Source: DATLZB01 sp035574175 (lineage in GTDB: Bacteria; Pseudomonadota; Alphaproteobacteria; Rhizobiales; Hyphomicrobiaceae). From it: a DNA stretch of 19,109 nt. The notes below the pieces were generated by a model. That model did not search any database and was not told where the DNA came from. It was given only the letters and a program-made list of their open reading frames with translations. The position numbers and the translations under genes were made by a program. The DNA lies in contig DATLZB010000108.1 in the NCBI GenBank assembly GCA_035574175.1, forward strand, positions 1 to 19,109. Reading direction: 5' to 3'. Below, piece after piece: positions 6,356 through 14,064 of this stretch (positions are counted from its first letter, which is position 1; every line of letters begins with the position of its first letter).

Positions 6356-8950
6356 ATGCGTACCGTGCCTTCTGGTTCGGCGCGAGCCGGGCGTTCGAAG
6401 AATCGTGTAGACCCCGGCAGCATGAGCAAAACCGAGCCCCCGCAGGCGCTGGGTGCCGCCCGGGACGCCAAGGCGGTCATGCTGGGCGGAGGCGCCTTCC
6501 AGGCCATGCTGGCGCTGGTCGGCGCCGGCGGCGTGGCCGTGCTTGCGCTCATGTCGTCAAAGGCCGCCGAACCGCTGGGCCTCACCCTGCTCGCCGTTCT
6601 CGCCAGCATCGGCGTGTTCTTCCTGTTCGGACTCGCCGCGCAGCATATCCGCTTCTTTCAACCAAGTTCCGCTGCCGACGTGCTCCAGGCCATGGTCGAG
6701 GCCAGCGACACGGGGCTGCAGATCACGGACGAGAGCGGCCGGGTGCTGCATGTGAACCGGGCATTCCGCGAGCTGGTCGGCAGCAATGACCTCGGCGAGC
6801 CCAATACGCTCGAGGCGGTGTTCGCCGGCGAAACTGAGGGGGCGGAGGCGCTGTTTCGCCTGACACGGGCGAGCGAGCGGGGGGAGCAGCATAGCGAGAA
6901 CCTGGTGCTGGGCGGGGAAAACGCGCGCACGCCACCACGCTGCTTCCGCCTTGCGGTGAAGCCGATCGAAGTGCCGGGCGCGGCCACCGAATGGGGCCGG
7001 CTGACCCTCTGGCAGCTCGCCGACGTCACCGAGGAGCGCGTACGCGAGGCGCAGGCGCTGGCAGCGGTCGAAGCGCGCCTGTGGCATTACGACGAGCTGC
7101 CCATCGGGCTGCTGGTGGCGGGCGGGGACGGCCGCATCAGCTACGTCAACGACCGACTCGCCGAGTGGCTTGACCTCGCACCCGATGCTTGCGCGCGCGG
7201 CTTCAATCTCAGCGATCTCGTCTCCGACGACGGGGCGGCGCTGCTCGCCTCCCTCACGAGCGGTCCGCAGGATGAGGCGCGGCGCATCGACCTTGATCTC
7301 ATCAGCGACGACGGGCGGCGGTGGCCGGCGACGTTGCTGGTCGTGGCACGGGGCGGGGCACTCATCATCGCCGTGCTCGAGCGGGCCGAGGAGGAACGTA
7401 GCGGGCGCGCGGCGCGCTCGGCCGAGGTGCGCTTCTCGCGCTTCTTCCAGTCGGCGCCATTCGGCATCGCCATGGTCGACAGCAACGGACGGATCGTCAG
7501 CGCCAATGCCGCGTTCGCGCGGCTCTTGCTTGATGGCGCCGCGCAGCGGGGAGCCAACGTCATCGAGCTGTTGGCGCGCGGTGCCGGCGACATCCGCAAG
7601 AACGTCGAGCGGGCGTTGGCGGCTGCACTCGAGGGCAAGGCCAACATCCCGCCGTTCGACATCGAGGTCGAGGCCAAGGATCGCGTGTTCACGCGCCAAG
7701 TGTACATGACCTCGCTGGTGCGCCCGGGTGCGGCCGGGGAAGCTGCCATCCTCTACGTGATCGACGTCACCGATCAGAAAGCGCTCGAACTCAAGGTGGC
7801 GCAGGGCCAGAAAATGGAAGCGGTGGGCACGCTCGCCGGCGGCATTGCGCACGACTTCAATAACGTGCTGACCGCGATCATCGGTTTCTCCGACCTGCTG
7901 CTGCAGACGCATAAGCCTGCCGACCCGGCCTTCAAAAACATCGTCAGCATCAAATCGTCCGCCAATCGGGCGGCCGGGCTCGTCAGCCAGTTGCTCGCCT
8001 TCTCGCGTCGGCAGACGCTGCAGCCCAAGGTGCTCCAGCTCGGCGATGTGCTGACCGATCTCTCGGTGCTGCTCAACCGCCTGCTCGGGGAAAAGATCGA
8101 GCTCAAGATCGTATCGGGGCGCGACCTGTGGCTGGTCAAAGCCGACCGCACGCAGCTCGAGCAGGTGATGATCAATCTCGCGGTGAATGCTCGCGACGCG
8201 ATGCTGCCCAAGGGCGGCAGGCTCACCATCCGCACGCGCAACGTGGCCGAACGGGAGAGCCAGAAACTCGAGGGCGAGGGCGTGACCCGCGGCGAGTACG
8301 TGCTGATCGAAGTCGAGGATACCGGCGCCGGCATGACGGCAGAGGTGATGGCCAAAGTGTTCGAGCCGTTCTTCACCACCAAGGCGGTCGGCAAGGGCAC
8401 CGGGCTCGGTCTTGCCACCGTCTACGGCATCGTCAAGCAGACCGGCGGCTACATCATCCCGGCAAGCGTGCCGGGCGAGGGCACCACCTTCCGCGTCTAT
8501 CTGCCCCGCCACCTGGCGGAGGGCGACGACGACGTGCCCGACGCAAAACCGCACAAGCCGGAACCCCCGCGCGATCTTACCGGCACCGGCCGGGTGCTGC
8601 TGGTCGAGGACGAGGAGGCGGTCCGGCGCTTCGCCGTGCAGGCGCTGCGCAGCAAGGGTTATGACGTGCTGGAGGCCTCCGACGGCATCGAGGCGCTCGA
8701 GGTGATGAAGGCCAATGCCAACCGCGTCGACATCGTGGTGAGCGACGTGATCATGCCGGAGATGGACGGCCCGACGCTGCTCAAGGAGCTGCGCAAGATC
8801 AACCCGAAGCTCAAGTTCATCTTCGTGTCAGGCTATCCGGACGAGGCCTTCAAGAACAACCTCGATCCCGACTCGGAGTACGCCTTCCTGCCCAAGCCCT
8901 ATTCGTTGGCGCAGATCGCGGCCGCAGTGAAAGAGCAACTCGGGCGGTGA
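6356..8950 (+). CDS. cckA: cell-cycle hybrid sensor histidine kinase CckA
   Basis: CckA starts the phosphorelay that passes phosphate through ChpT to CtrA and CpdR, setting CtrA activity over the alphaproteobacterial cell cycle. The 864-residue protein has two membrane helices (~48-66 and ~74-96) and three PAS-like regions (~103-220, ~238-350, ~358-480). The HisKA motif AGGIAHDFNNVLTAIIGFSD has the phospho-acceptor H499. The ATPase domain shows NLAVNARDAML (~606), EDTGAGM (~656) and GKGTGLGLATVYGIV (~680). A C-terminal receiver domain (~746-864) has acidic residues in LVEDEE and the phospho-acceptor D797 in SDVIMPEMDG. The start is uncertain: ATG at 6422 (MSKTEPP) would remove 22 Arg/Ser-rich residues, and neither start has a strong ribosome-binding site. 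recA follows after 227 nt. Confidence 0.93.
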   Translation: MRTVPSGSARAGRSKNRVDPGSMSKTEPPQALGAARDAKAVMLGGGAFQAMLALVGAGGVAVLALMSSKAAEPLGLTLLAVLASIGVFFLFGLAAQHIRFFQPSSAADVLQAMVEASDTGLQITDESGRVLHVNRAFRELVGSNDLGEPNTLEAVFAGETEGAEALFRLTRASERGEQHSENLVLGGENARTPPRCFRLAVKPIEVPGAATEWGRLTLWQLADVTEERVREAQALAAVEARLWHYDELPIGLLVAGGDGRISYVNDRLAEWLDLAPDACARGFNLSDLVSDDGAALLASLTSGPQDEARRIDLDLISDDGRRWPATLLVVARGGALIIAVLERAEEERSGRAARSAEVRFSRFFQSAPFGIAMVDSNGRIVSANAAFARLLLDGAAQRGANVIELLARGAGDIRKNVERALAAALEGKANIPPFDIEVEAKDRVFTRQVYMTSLVRPGAAGEAAILYVIDVTDQKALELKVAQGQKMEAVGTLAGGIAHDFNNVLTAIIGFSDLLLQTHKPADPAFKNIVSIKSSANRAAGLVSQLLAFSRRQTLQPKVLQLGDVLTDLSVLLNRLLGEKIELKIVSGRDLWLVKADRTQLEQVMINLAVNARDAMLPKGGRLTIRTRNVAERESQKLEGEGVTRGEYVLIEVEDTGAGMTAEVMAKVFEPFFTTKAVGKGTGLGLATVYGIVKQTGGYIIPASVPGEGTTFRVYLPRHLAEGDDDVPDAKPHKPEPPRDLTGTGRVLLVEDEEAVRRFAVQALRSKGYDVLEASDGIEALEVMKANANRVDIVVSDVIMPEMDGPTLLKELRKINPKLKFIFVSGYPDEAFKNNLDPDSEYAFLPKPYSLAQIAAAVKEQLGR

Positions 8951-8970
8951 AAGTTGAAACGCTGCAATTG

Positions 8971-8992
8971 CTTGTGGAACTTTTTCCACAGG
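8971..8992 (+). other. inverted repeat between cckA and recA
   Basis: TGTGGAA (8973-8979), a four-base loop CTTT, then TTCCACA (8984-8990) form a perfect 7-bp stem, extended outward by one T-G wobble and one C-G pair. It begins 20 nt after the cckA stop. There is no T-tract after it, so a standard intrinsic terminator is not shown. The right arm contains TTTTCCACA, an 8 of 9 match to the DnaA-box consensus TTATNCACA. Confidence 0.45.
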
Positions 8993-9103
8993 CCGTCTCG
9001 GCCTAGAACAAAGTGCGTACAAACGGCGTCCGCCGCGTCCCTCTGTCGGCGCCGCATGCGGCCGCTTGAGGGCTTAGGCTGGCGACTAGAGCAGCCGAAC
9101 GGA

Positions 9104-9142
9104 TGGACATGTGAGAACAAATCAGGTACATATGGGGATAAT
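9104..9142 (+). promoter_or_regulatory. candidate recA promoter region
   Basis: TGGACA (9104-9109) matches the -35 consensus at five of six bases, with a weak TACATA (9127-9132) at 17-nt spacing. Alternatively GATAAT (9137-9142) is a five of six -10, with AGAACA (9114-9119) at the -35 position. Both arrangements overlap the SOS box, so LexA bound there would block RNA polymerase. Which one is used cannot be decided from sequence. Confidence 0.4.
9115..9129 (+). promoter_or_regulatory. probable LexA (SOS) box of recA
   Basis: GAAC (9115-9118), seven bases, then GTAC (9126-9129). The alphaproteobacterial LexA site is the direct repeat GTTC-N7-GTTC, which reads GAAC-N7-GAAC on the other strand. 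The first half is perfect and the second has one mismatch. It sits about 50 nt before the recA start, where a recA SOS box is expected. Confidence 0.65.
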
Positions 9143-9177
9143 TGCCGATCCGCAACACATGCCATAGGGTGAATCAG

Positions 9178-10310
<1,133 letters not shown>

Positions 10311-10314
<4 letters not shown>

Positions 10315-10673
10315 CCAGGTCGGGCATGCGTGCGGCTTTTGGCGGTGGCGCGGGTAGGGCGTCGCCGCGCGCGGGCGGCGAGAGCGGCCGCCTCCATGCG
10401 ATAGGCTTCGAGCAGGCCGGCGTGGCGCGCGAGATCGTAGGTCCAATCGCCGGCGAGGCCCCGGCGGCGCTCAAGCCGCAGCGCGCGCCGGAGCATGGCA
10501 ACGAGCCTCGCGTGGTCGTCATACGAGCGAACGGCAATGTCCTCGGCGAGCACCGGAAGCAGGCGCGGCAGGTCACGCCGACGCTCATAGCGTGACCGCG
10601 TGGGCGGCAGGCCCCTGACGTGGGCGCCATAACGCCCGCTATCCAATCTTGAGGTGCGCTTTGGCTTCAGCAT
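10311..10673 (-). CDS. Arg-rich hypothetical protein tail-to-tail with recA
   Basis: 120 residues, ATG at 10673, ending in TAA inside the recA stop region (4-nt overlap). I recognise no named family. The middle (~35-95) reads like a real helical domain, LPRLLPVLAEDIAVRSYDDH, then VAMLRRALRLERRRGLAGDW and TYDLARHAGLLEAYRMEAAA, with alternating hydrophobic and Arg residues. Both ends are Arg-rich and low in complexity. I would expect a small cytosolic helical protein, possibly binding nucleic acid or acidic partners given its charge; that is inference. Its ribosome-binding site is weak. Confidence 0.6.
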
Positions 10674-10804
10674 CCGCCTGGCCTCGGCTCGGTTGCGGCG
10701 ACGCGAAGGCTCGCACGCCAGCGGCGTGCGGGGATTTCTCCTTCTGCGGGACGGGTTGTTAACCTAGCGCCGGGTTATCCCCGTCGTTCACCGTACCCGT
10801 ACAA

Positions 10805-10819
10805 CCGAGCCCGGCTCGG
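10805..10819. promoter_or_regulatory. perfect inverted repeat, candidate operator upstream of the HTH gene
   Basis: CCGAGCC-C-GGCTCGG is a perfect palindrome with 7-bp arms around one central base, about 75 nt before the ATG at 10895. A good -10 hexamer, TATAGT (10834-10839, five of six), lies downstream, so the palindrome covers where the -35 would be. No -35-like hexamer is visible at 16-18 nt. This is the geometry of an operator for a dimeric regulator; its protein is unknown. Confidence 0.45.
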
Positions 10820-10833
10820 CAGACGAGCGAACC

Positions 10834-10839
10834 TATAGT
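10834..10839 (+). promoter_or_regulatory. candidate -10 element of the Gaf-like operon
   Basis: TATAGT matches the sigma70 -10 consensus at five of six positions. It lies about 55 nt before the start codon at 10895 and has no recognisable -35, which suggests a promoter that depends on an activator. A lone CtrA-type half site (GTTAACC, 10758-10764) lies further upstream. Confidence 0.35.
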
Positions 10840-10894
10840 CGGATCGAACCGCCGGCAGCGAGGTTTTGTCCGAGAGCTCACTGGAGCGGGTACC

Positions 10895-11359
10895 ATGAAC
10901 GCAAGGCCCTATCTTCACACCGGCGCTGCCGCGCACGCTCCGATCTCCCCGCGCCCGGAACTGCGCGGCCTTGCAGCGATGGAACTGCACACTCTGCTCG
11001 ATCTCATGGTGGCGGGCGTGTTCGGCGTCGAATCAGACCTCCTGCGCCTGCCGACGCGGGGGCGGGCGAGGGTGGCGCTCGCCCGCCAAGTCGCCATGTA
11101 TCTGGCTCACGTCGCCTGTGGTCTCAGTCTGACCGCGGTCGGTGAGCTTTTCGAGCGCGATCGGACCACCGTGGCCTACGCTTGCGGCGTGGTGGAGAGG
11201 CGACGCGACGAGCCGAGCTTCGACGGCGCGATTGAACTCCTCGAATGCATCGTTCGGGTGCTGGTCGGCGCCAAGGCGTTGACCGGAGCCCTGCGGGAGG
11301 GCCTGCACGGGCGGTTCGAAACACCGGATAAGCGAGGAGGCGGCGGCAGCAAGCGCTAG
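10895..11359 (+). CDS. DnaA domain IV-like helix-turn-helix regulator (GafY-like)
   Basis: 154 residues, ATG at 10895 with GGAG 8 nt upstream. Residues ~38-108 resemble the DNA-binding domain IV of DnaA: ARQVAMYLAHVACGLSLTAV, then GELFERDRTTVAYACGVVE, which parallels the DnaA signature RDHTTVxxA. There is no AAA+ ATPase domain, so it is not an initiator but a stand-alone DNA-binding protein. The DUF6456 gene follows after 53 nt in the same direction. That order matches the two-gene GafY-GafZ arrangement of Caulobacter, and corresponds to the N-terminal half of the fused GafA of Rhodobacter capsulatus; both activate gene transfer agent promoters. The HTH fold is firm; the GTA role is inferred from architecture. 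Confidence 0.75.
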   Translation: MNARPYLHTGAAAHAPISPRPELRGLAAMELHTLLDLMVAGVFGVESDLLRLPTRGRARVALARQVAMYLAHVACGLSLTAVGELFERDRTTVAYACGVVERRRDEPSFDGAIELLECIVRVLVGAKALTGALREGLHGRFETPDKRGGGGSKR

Positions 11360-11412
11360 TCTGGCATTCGCACATCCACTTTCATCACCGCAACGGGTTC
11401 GGTTGGTTGGGC

Positions 11413-12270
11413 ATGGAAGACACCGCTTCCGGCATCGACGAAGCATTGCTCGGCAAGCTTGCCGTCATGGCACGCCATGGGACCTCCGTGCGCCGACGTG
11501 GTGAGGTGGCCGAAATCGTCCCGGTTAAGCGACCGCAGAAAACGCTTTTACTGAGCCGCCACGACCTGGCGCGTGCCTTGCACAAGGGATGGATTGTCCC
11601 GGCTGGTCCGGAGGGGCTACAGCTCACCAAGCGCGGCCTGATGCTTGTGCGGCGAGTGAGGAGCCTACTCCGGCCGGCGGCGGCACCATCCGATCCCTCG
11701 CATCCCTTTGCGTCTGGTGCAGTCAGATCGCGTCCGAACATCAACCGCGACGAGAGTCCGCTCGCCTGGCTCCGTCGCCGCACCGACAAACGTGGACGCC
11801 CTCTCATCTCCGCGGCCGAATACGATGCCGGGGAGCGGCTGCGGACCGACTTCTGGCTCGCACACATGACCCCGCGCGTGACCGCTTCATGGAGCCGGAC
11901 CGCGCCTGCCGCGCGCCGCCGCCGGGGCCCGCCAGCCAATTGCGACGTTCTCGACCACGTCGTCGCCGCGCGCCAGCGGGTGAGGCGGGCTCTGGCTGCC
12001 GTCGGCCCCGAGCTTGCCGGCGTACTCATCGATGTTTGCTGCCACCTTCAGGGCCTGGAGCAGGTCGAACGAACTGCCGGCTGGCCGCAGCGGGCCGGCA
12101 AGGTCGTCCTGCAGATCGCGCTGCAGCGGCTCGCGCGCCATTACGGCATCGCTGCTCCCACCGCGGGCCGCATCCGCCACTGGGGCGCGCCCGACTACCG
12201 GCCGTCGCTCCAGATCGCGGACACCGGCGAGGATGGCGAGCCCGATCCGAGCCTCAGTGGAGGCGGCTGA
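11413..12270 (+). CDS. DUF6456 protein (GafZ-like putative transcription regulator)
   Basis: 285 residues from the ATG at 11413; TTG at 11407 is a less likely start, and no strong ribosome-binding site is seen. Residues ~1-85 look like a small winged-helix-like region (LLSRHDLARALHKGWIVPAG then LQLTKRGLMLVRRVRSLL). From residue 113, DESPLAWLRRRTDKRGRPLI, SAAEYDAGERLRTDFWLAHM and TPRVTASWS are the hallmark of DUF6456. A helical region to ~265 follows (VLIDVCCHLQGLEQVERTAG and WPQRAGKVVLQIALQRLARH). From memory, the C-terminal half of R. capsulatus GafA and Caulobacter GafZ are this family, acting on RNA polymerase (omega binding, antitermination). It follows the HTH gene and overlaps sufE tail-to-tail by 17 nt. 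Confidence 0.75.
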   Translation: MEDTASGIDEALLGKLAVMARHGTSVRRRGEVAEIVPVKRPQKTLLLSRHDLARALHKGWIVPAGPEGLQLTKRGLMLVRRVRSLLRPAAAPSDPSHPFASGAVRSRPNINRDESPLAWLRRRTDKRGRPLISAAEYDAGERLRTDFWLAHMTPRVTASWSRTAPAARRRRGPPANCDVLDHVVAARQRVRRALAAVGPELAGVLIDVCCHLQGLEQVERTAGWPQRAGKVVLQIALQRLARHYGIAAPTAGRIRHWGAPDYRPSLQIADTGEDGEPDPSLSGGG

Positions 12271-12694
12271 GTTCGGCGCTGGCTGCCTTGGCGGCGTCGG
12301 CGCGAATACGCTCGATCATGGCGACGACCCCGTTCGAACGTTGCGGTGTGAGGTGCTCCCGCAGTCCGAGCGCCGTGAAGGCGGCGTTGATGTCGAGAGA
12401 GAGGATCTCTTCCGGGCTCTTGCCGTCGACGATCGCAAACAAGATGGCGATCAAGCCGCGCACGATATGGGCGTCGCTGTCACCATGGAAGACAAGGCGC
12501 TTAGAGCCACCGTTTGACGCTACCAACTCGGAGGCGATCCACACCTGGCTGGCGCAGCCGCGCACCTTGTTGGCGTCGGTCCTCAGCGCTTCGTCGAGCG
12601 GCGGCAGATCGCGCCCCAGCTCGATGATGTAGCGGTAGCGGTCCTCCCACTCGTCGAGCAGAGCAAAGTCGGTGCGGATCGTATCGAGCGACAT
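12254..12694 (-). CDS. sufE: cysteine desulfuration protein SufE
   Basis: SufE takes sulfur from the SufS cysteine desulfurase as a persulfide and passes it to the SufBCD scaffold for Fe-S cluster assembly in the cytosol. The 146-residue protein has FALLDEWEDRYRYIIELGRD and ANKVRGCASQVW, with the sulfur-accepting cysteine C47. SNGGSKRLVFHGDSDAHIVR and GLIAILFAIVDGKSPEEIL follow, as in the family. The start at 12694 (MSLDTIRT) aligns with rhizobial SufE; ATG at 12703 would add three residues. No other suf gene is nearby, so this is a stand-alone copy, as is common in this order. It overlaps the DUF6456 gene convergently. Confidence 0.93.
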   Translation of the reverse strand: MSLDTIRTDFALLDEWEDRYRYIIELGRDLPPLDEALRTDANKVRGCASQVWIASELVASNGGSKRLVFHGDSDAHIVRGLIAILFAIVDGKSPEEILSLDINAAFTALGLREHLTPQRSNGVVAMIERIRADAAKAASAELSRLH

Positions 12695-12819
12695 ACCTGC
12701 CATGGTCGTGAATGCAGCCGGGGGCAGGTCGTGGCCTGCCCCTTTCAGTTAGGCGGCGCAGGTATTGTCGCGCAAGGGCCTTGGGTGACCAAGGACCGAT
12801 TTTGTCGGCCGCGCCGGCT

Positions 12820-13182
12820 TTAGTACGTGTCGCGCACGTTGGGGCCGCGCCACTGCGGCGCCAAATCCGCATTGCTGAGTGTGCCCCGCTCGCGGTCGGG
12901 CTCGAAGCCGACGTGGCCCACGCCCGTTCCCGCTTGCTGTGCACTGGCCATCCTTTCTCGGATCATACGGGTGGCAAGGTCGATGCCGAACTCGGCCTTG
13001 CGCACGAACGTGGCCCACAGCTGCGAGGCCTCCGCGCAGGTGTTCGGATTGCGGTCGCAGAACGTGACGGCGCGCTCGAACGCAGCCGTCGCGGTGCGGA
13101 TGACCTGCTCCTGGCGCTGGCTGTCCGTGGGCAGCAGCAGCACGATGATGGCAAGCCAAAATAGGATCCTGAACAGCGACAT
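12820..13182 (-). CDS. DUF5330 small membrane-anchored protein
   Basis: 120 residues from the ATG at 13182, chosen because GGGGA lies 8 nt upstream; the 13227 start lacks this. The N-terminus MSLFRILFWLAIIVLLLP is one transmembrane or uncleaved signal segment. TDSQRQEQVIRTATAAFERA, VTFCDRNPNTCAEASQLWA and TFVRKAEFGIDLATRMIRE then match the DUF5330 pattern of Hyphomicrobiales, including its paired cysteines. The function of the family is not known. The C-terminal third is polar and likely disordered. It is divergent from the peptidoglycan-binding gene at 13426. Confidence 0.75.
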   Translation of the reverse strand: MSLFRILFWLAIIVLLLPTDSQRQEQVIRTATAAFERAVTFCDRNPNTCAEASQLWATFVRKAEFGIDLATRMIRERMASAQQAGTGVGHVGFEPDRERGTLSNADLAPQWRGPNVRDTY

Positions 13183-13342
13183 GTTCGCAGTCCCCCGATT
13201 GAGGCTGTCGTCGAAGGTGGGCGACACTAACAGGGGGGATTTAAGGTCCGGCCAATCGGGACCACCGAACTTTGCTTCAAATGCCGTTTATCGCCGACTT
13301 GGGCGTGCGCGAGGCTAAGCGCTCACCCCTTCGGTTCGCGCC

Positions 13343-13358
13343 TTAAGGCTTCCTTAAC
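13343..13358 (+). promoter_or_regulatory. perfect CtrA box
   Basis: TTAAGGCTTCCTTAAC is an exact TTAA-N7-TTAAC, the full binding motif of the cell-cycle regulator CtrA. A -10-like GATAAT (13370-13375) puts the box over the -35 position (about 13347-13352), as in CtrA-activated promoters. It lies about 70 nt upstream of the peptidoglycan-binding gene. The first TTAA is also the centre of a 10-bp palindrome, GCCTTAAGGC (13340-13349). Confidence 0.7.
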
Positions 13359-13425
13359 GTTGAGGTTCCGATAATGCCGAACTGGCGAAAGGCCGGAGCG
13401 GACCGGCGCCGAGCGTGGAGTTGGC

Positions 13426-14061
13426 ATGACGCCTCGACGGGCGCGAGTGTATGCCTCGGTATTCGTGGTGTTTGTCGGCAGCGTCGCAGCCAACGTGCTG
13501 CTCTTGCAACCGCGCGCGCTGCCGCACGGCGAACAGTCGAGCAGTGGTGCCCCGACGCGCCTTGCGGCCGCGGCAAGTGCCAAGGCCCCGGCCGGACCGG
13601 ACAGGGAAGCGAGCCCGGCCACCATCAGGGCCATTCAGCGAGAGCTCAAGGCCGCAGGCTACTATGAGGGCCCGTCCGACGGGCTGGCTAATCTTTCGAC
13701 CCATGCCGCCATCATGGCGTATGAGAGCGACCAGCAGCTCGAGCTTACCGGCCTGCCTTCCGATGCGCTGTTGAAGATGCTGATCCTCGGCACAGGCCGA
13801 GCCCGTGTGGCCGGCGAGAACCGGTCGGCCGCCGTGCGGGGCACGCCTGCCGAGCAGCTCACACGCCTCGTGCAGCAGCAACTGATCGCGCACGGATACA
13901 GCATTAGCGCGGTCGACGGCCGTCTGGGCGACGATACCCGGCGGGCGATTGCCGCTTTCGAAGCCGACCAGCGTCTGAAACCGTCGGGGCGAATCTCTGC
14001 CCCGCTGCTGGCGAAGCTGCAGGGTTCTGCGCCGACCGGTCGGGTCGCCTCCGGTCGCTGA
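13426..14061 (+). CDS. membrane-anchored protein with two peptidoglycan-binding domains
   Basis: 211 residues, ATG at 13426 with GGAG 5 nt upstream. The N-terminus has one hydrophobic segment (~7-27, ARVYASVFVVFVGSVAANVL) that is probably a membrane anchor. An Ala/Ser-rich linker and two PG_binding_1-type repeats follow: IRAIQRELKAAGYYEGPSDG (~67-110) and LTRLVQQQLIAHGYSISAVD (~145-195), each closing with a GRLGDDTRRAIAAF-type turn. No catalytic domain is present, so it is expected to tether to the cell wall or act as an accessory factor. A CtrA box and -10 precede it, suggesting cell-cycle-timed expression. It meets the next gene tail-to-tail with a 3-nt gap. Confidence 0.85.
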   Translation: MTPRRARVYASVFVVFVGSVAANVLLLQPRALPHGEQSSSGAPTRLAAAASAKAPAGPDREASPATIRAIQRELKAAGYYEGPSDGLANLSTHAAIMAYESDQQLELTGLPSDALLKMLILGTGRARVAGENRSAAVRGTPAEQLTRLVQQQLIAHGYSISAVDGRLGDDTRRAIAAFEADQRLKPSGRISAPLLAKLQGSAPTGRVASGR

Positions 14062-14064
14062 GCT

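Noticed and set aside
6557..8554. A 665-codon open frame on the minus strand, opposite cckA
   Set aside because: It is low in complexity, rich in His/Arg/Asp/Glu and has no motif; cckA is certain in this region.
13354..13893. A 179-codon minus-strand frame opposite the peptidoglycan-binding gene
   Set aside because: It covers a CtrA box and a real gene on the other strand, and shows no domain or ribosome-binding site.
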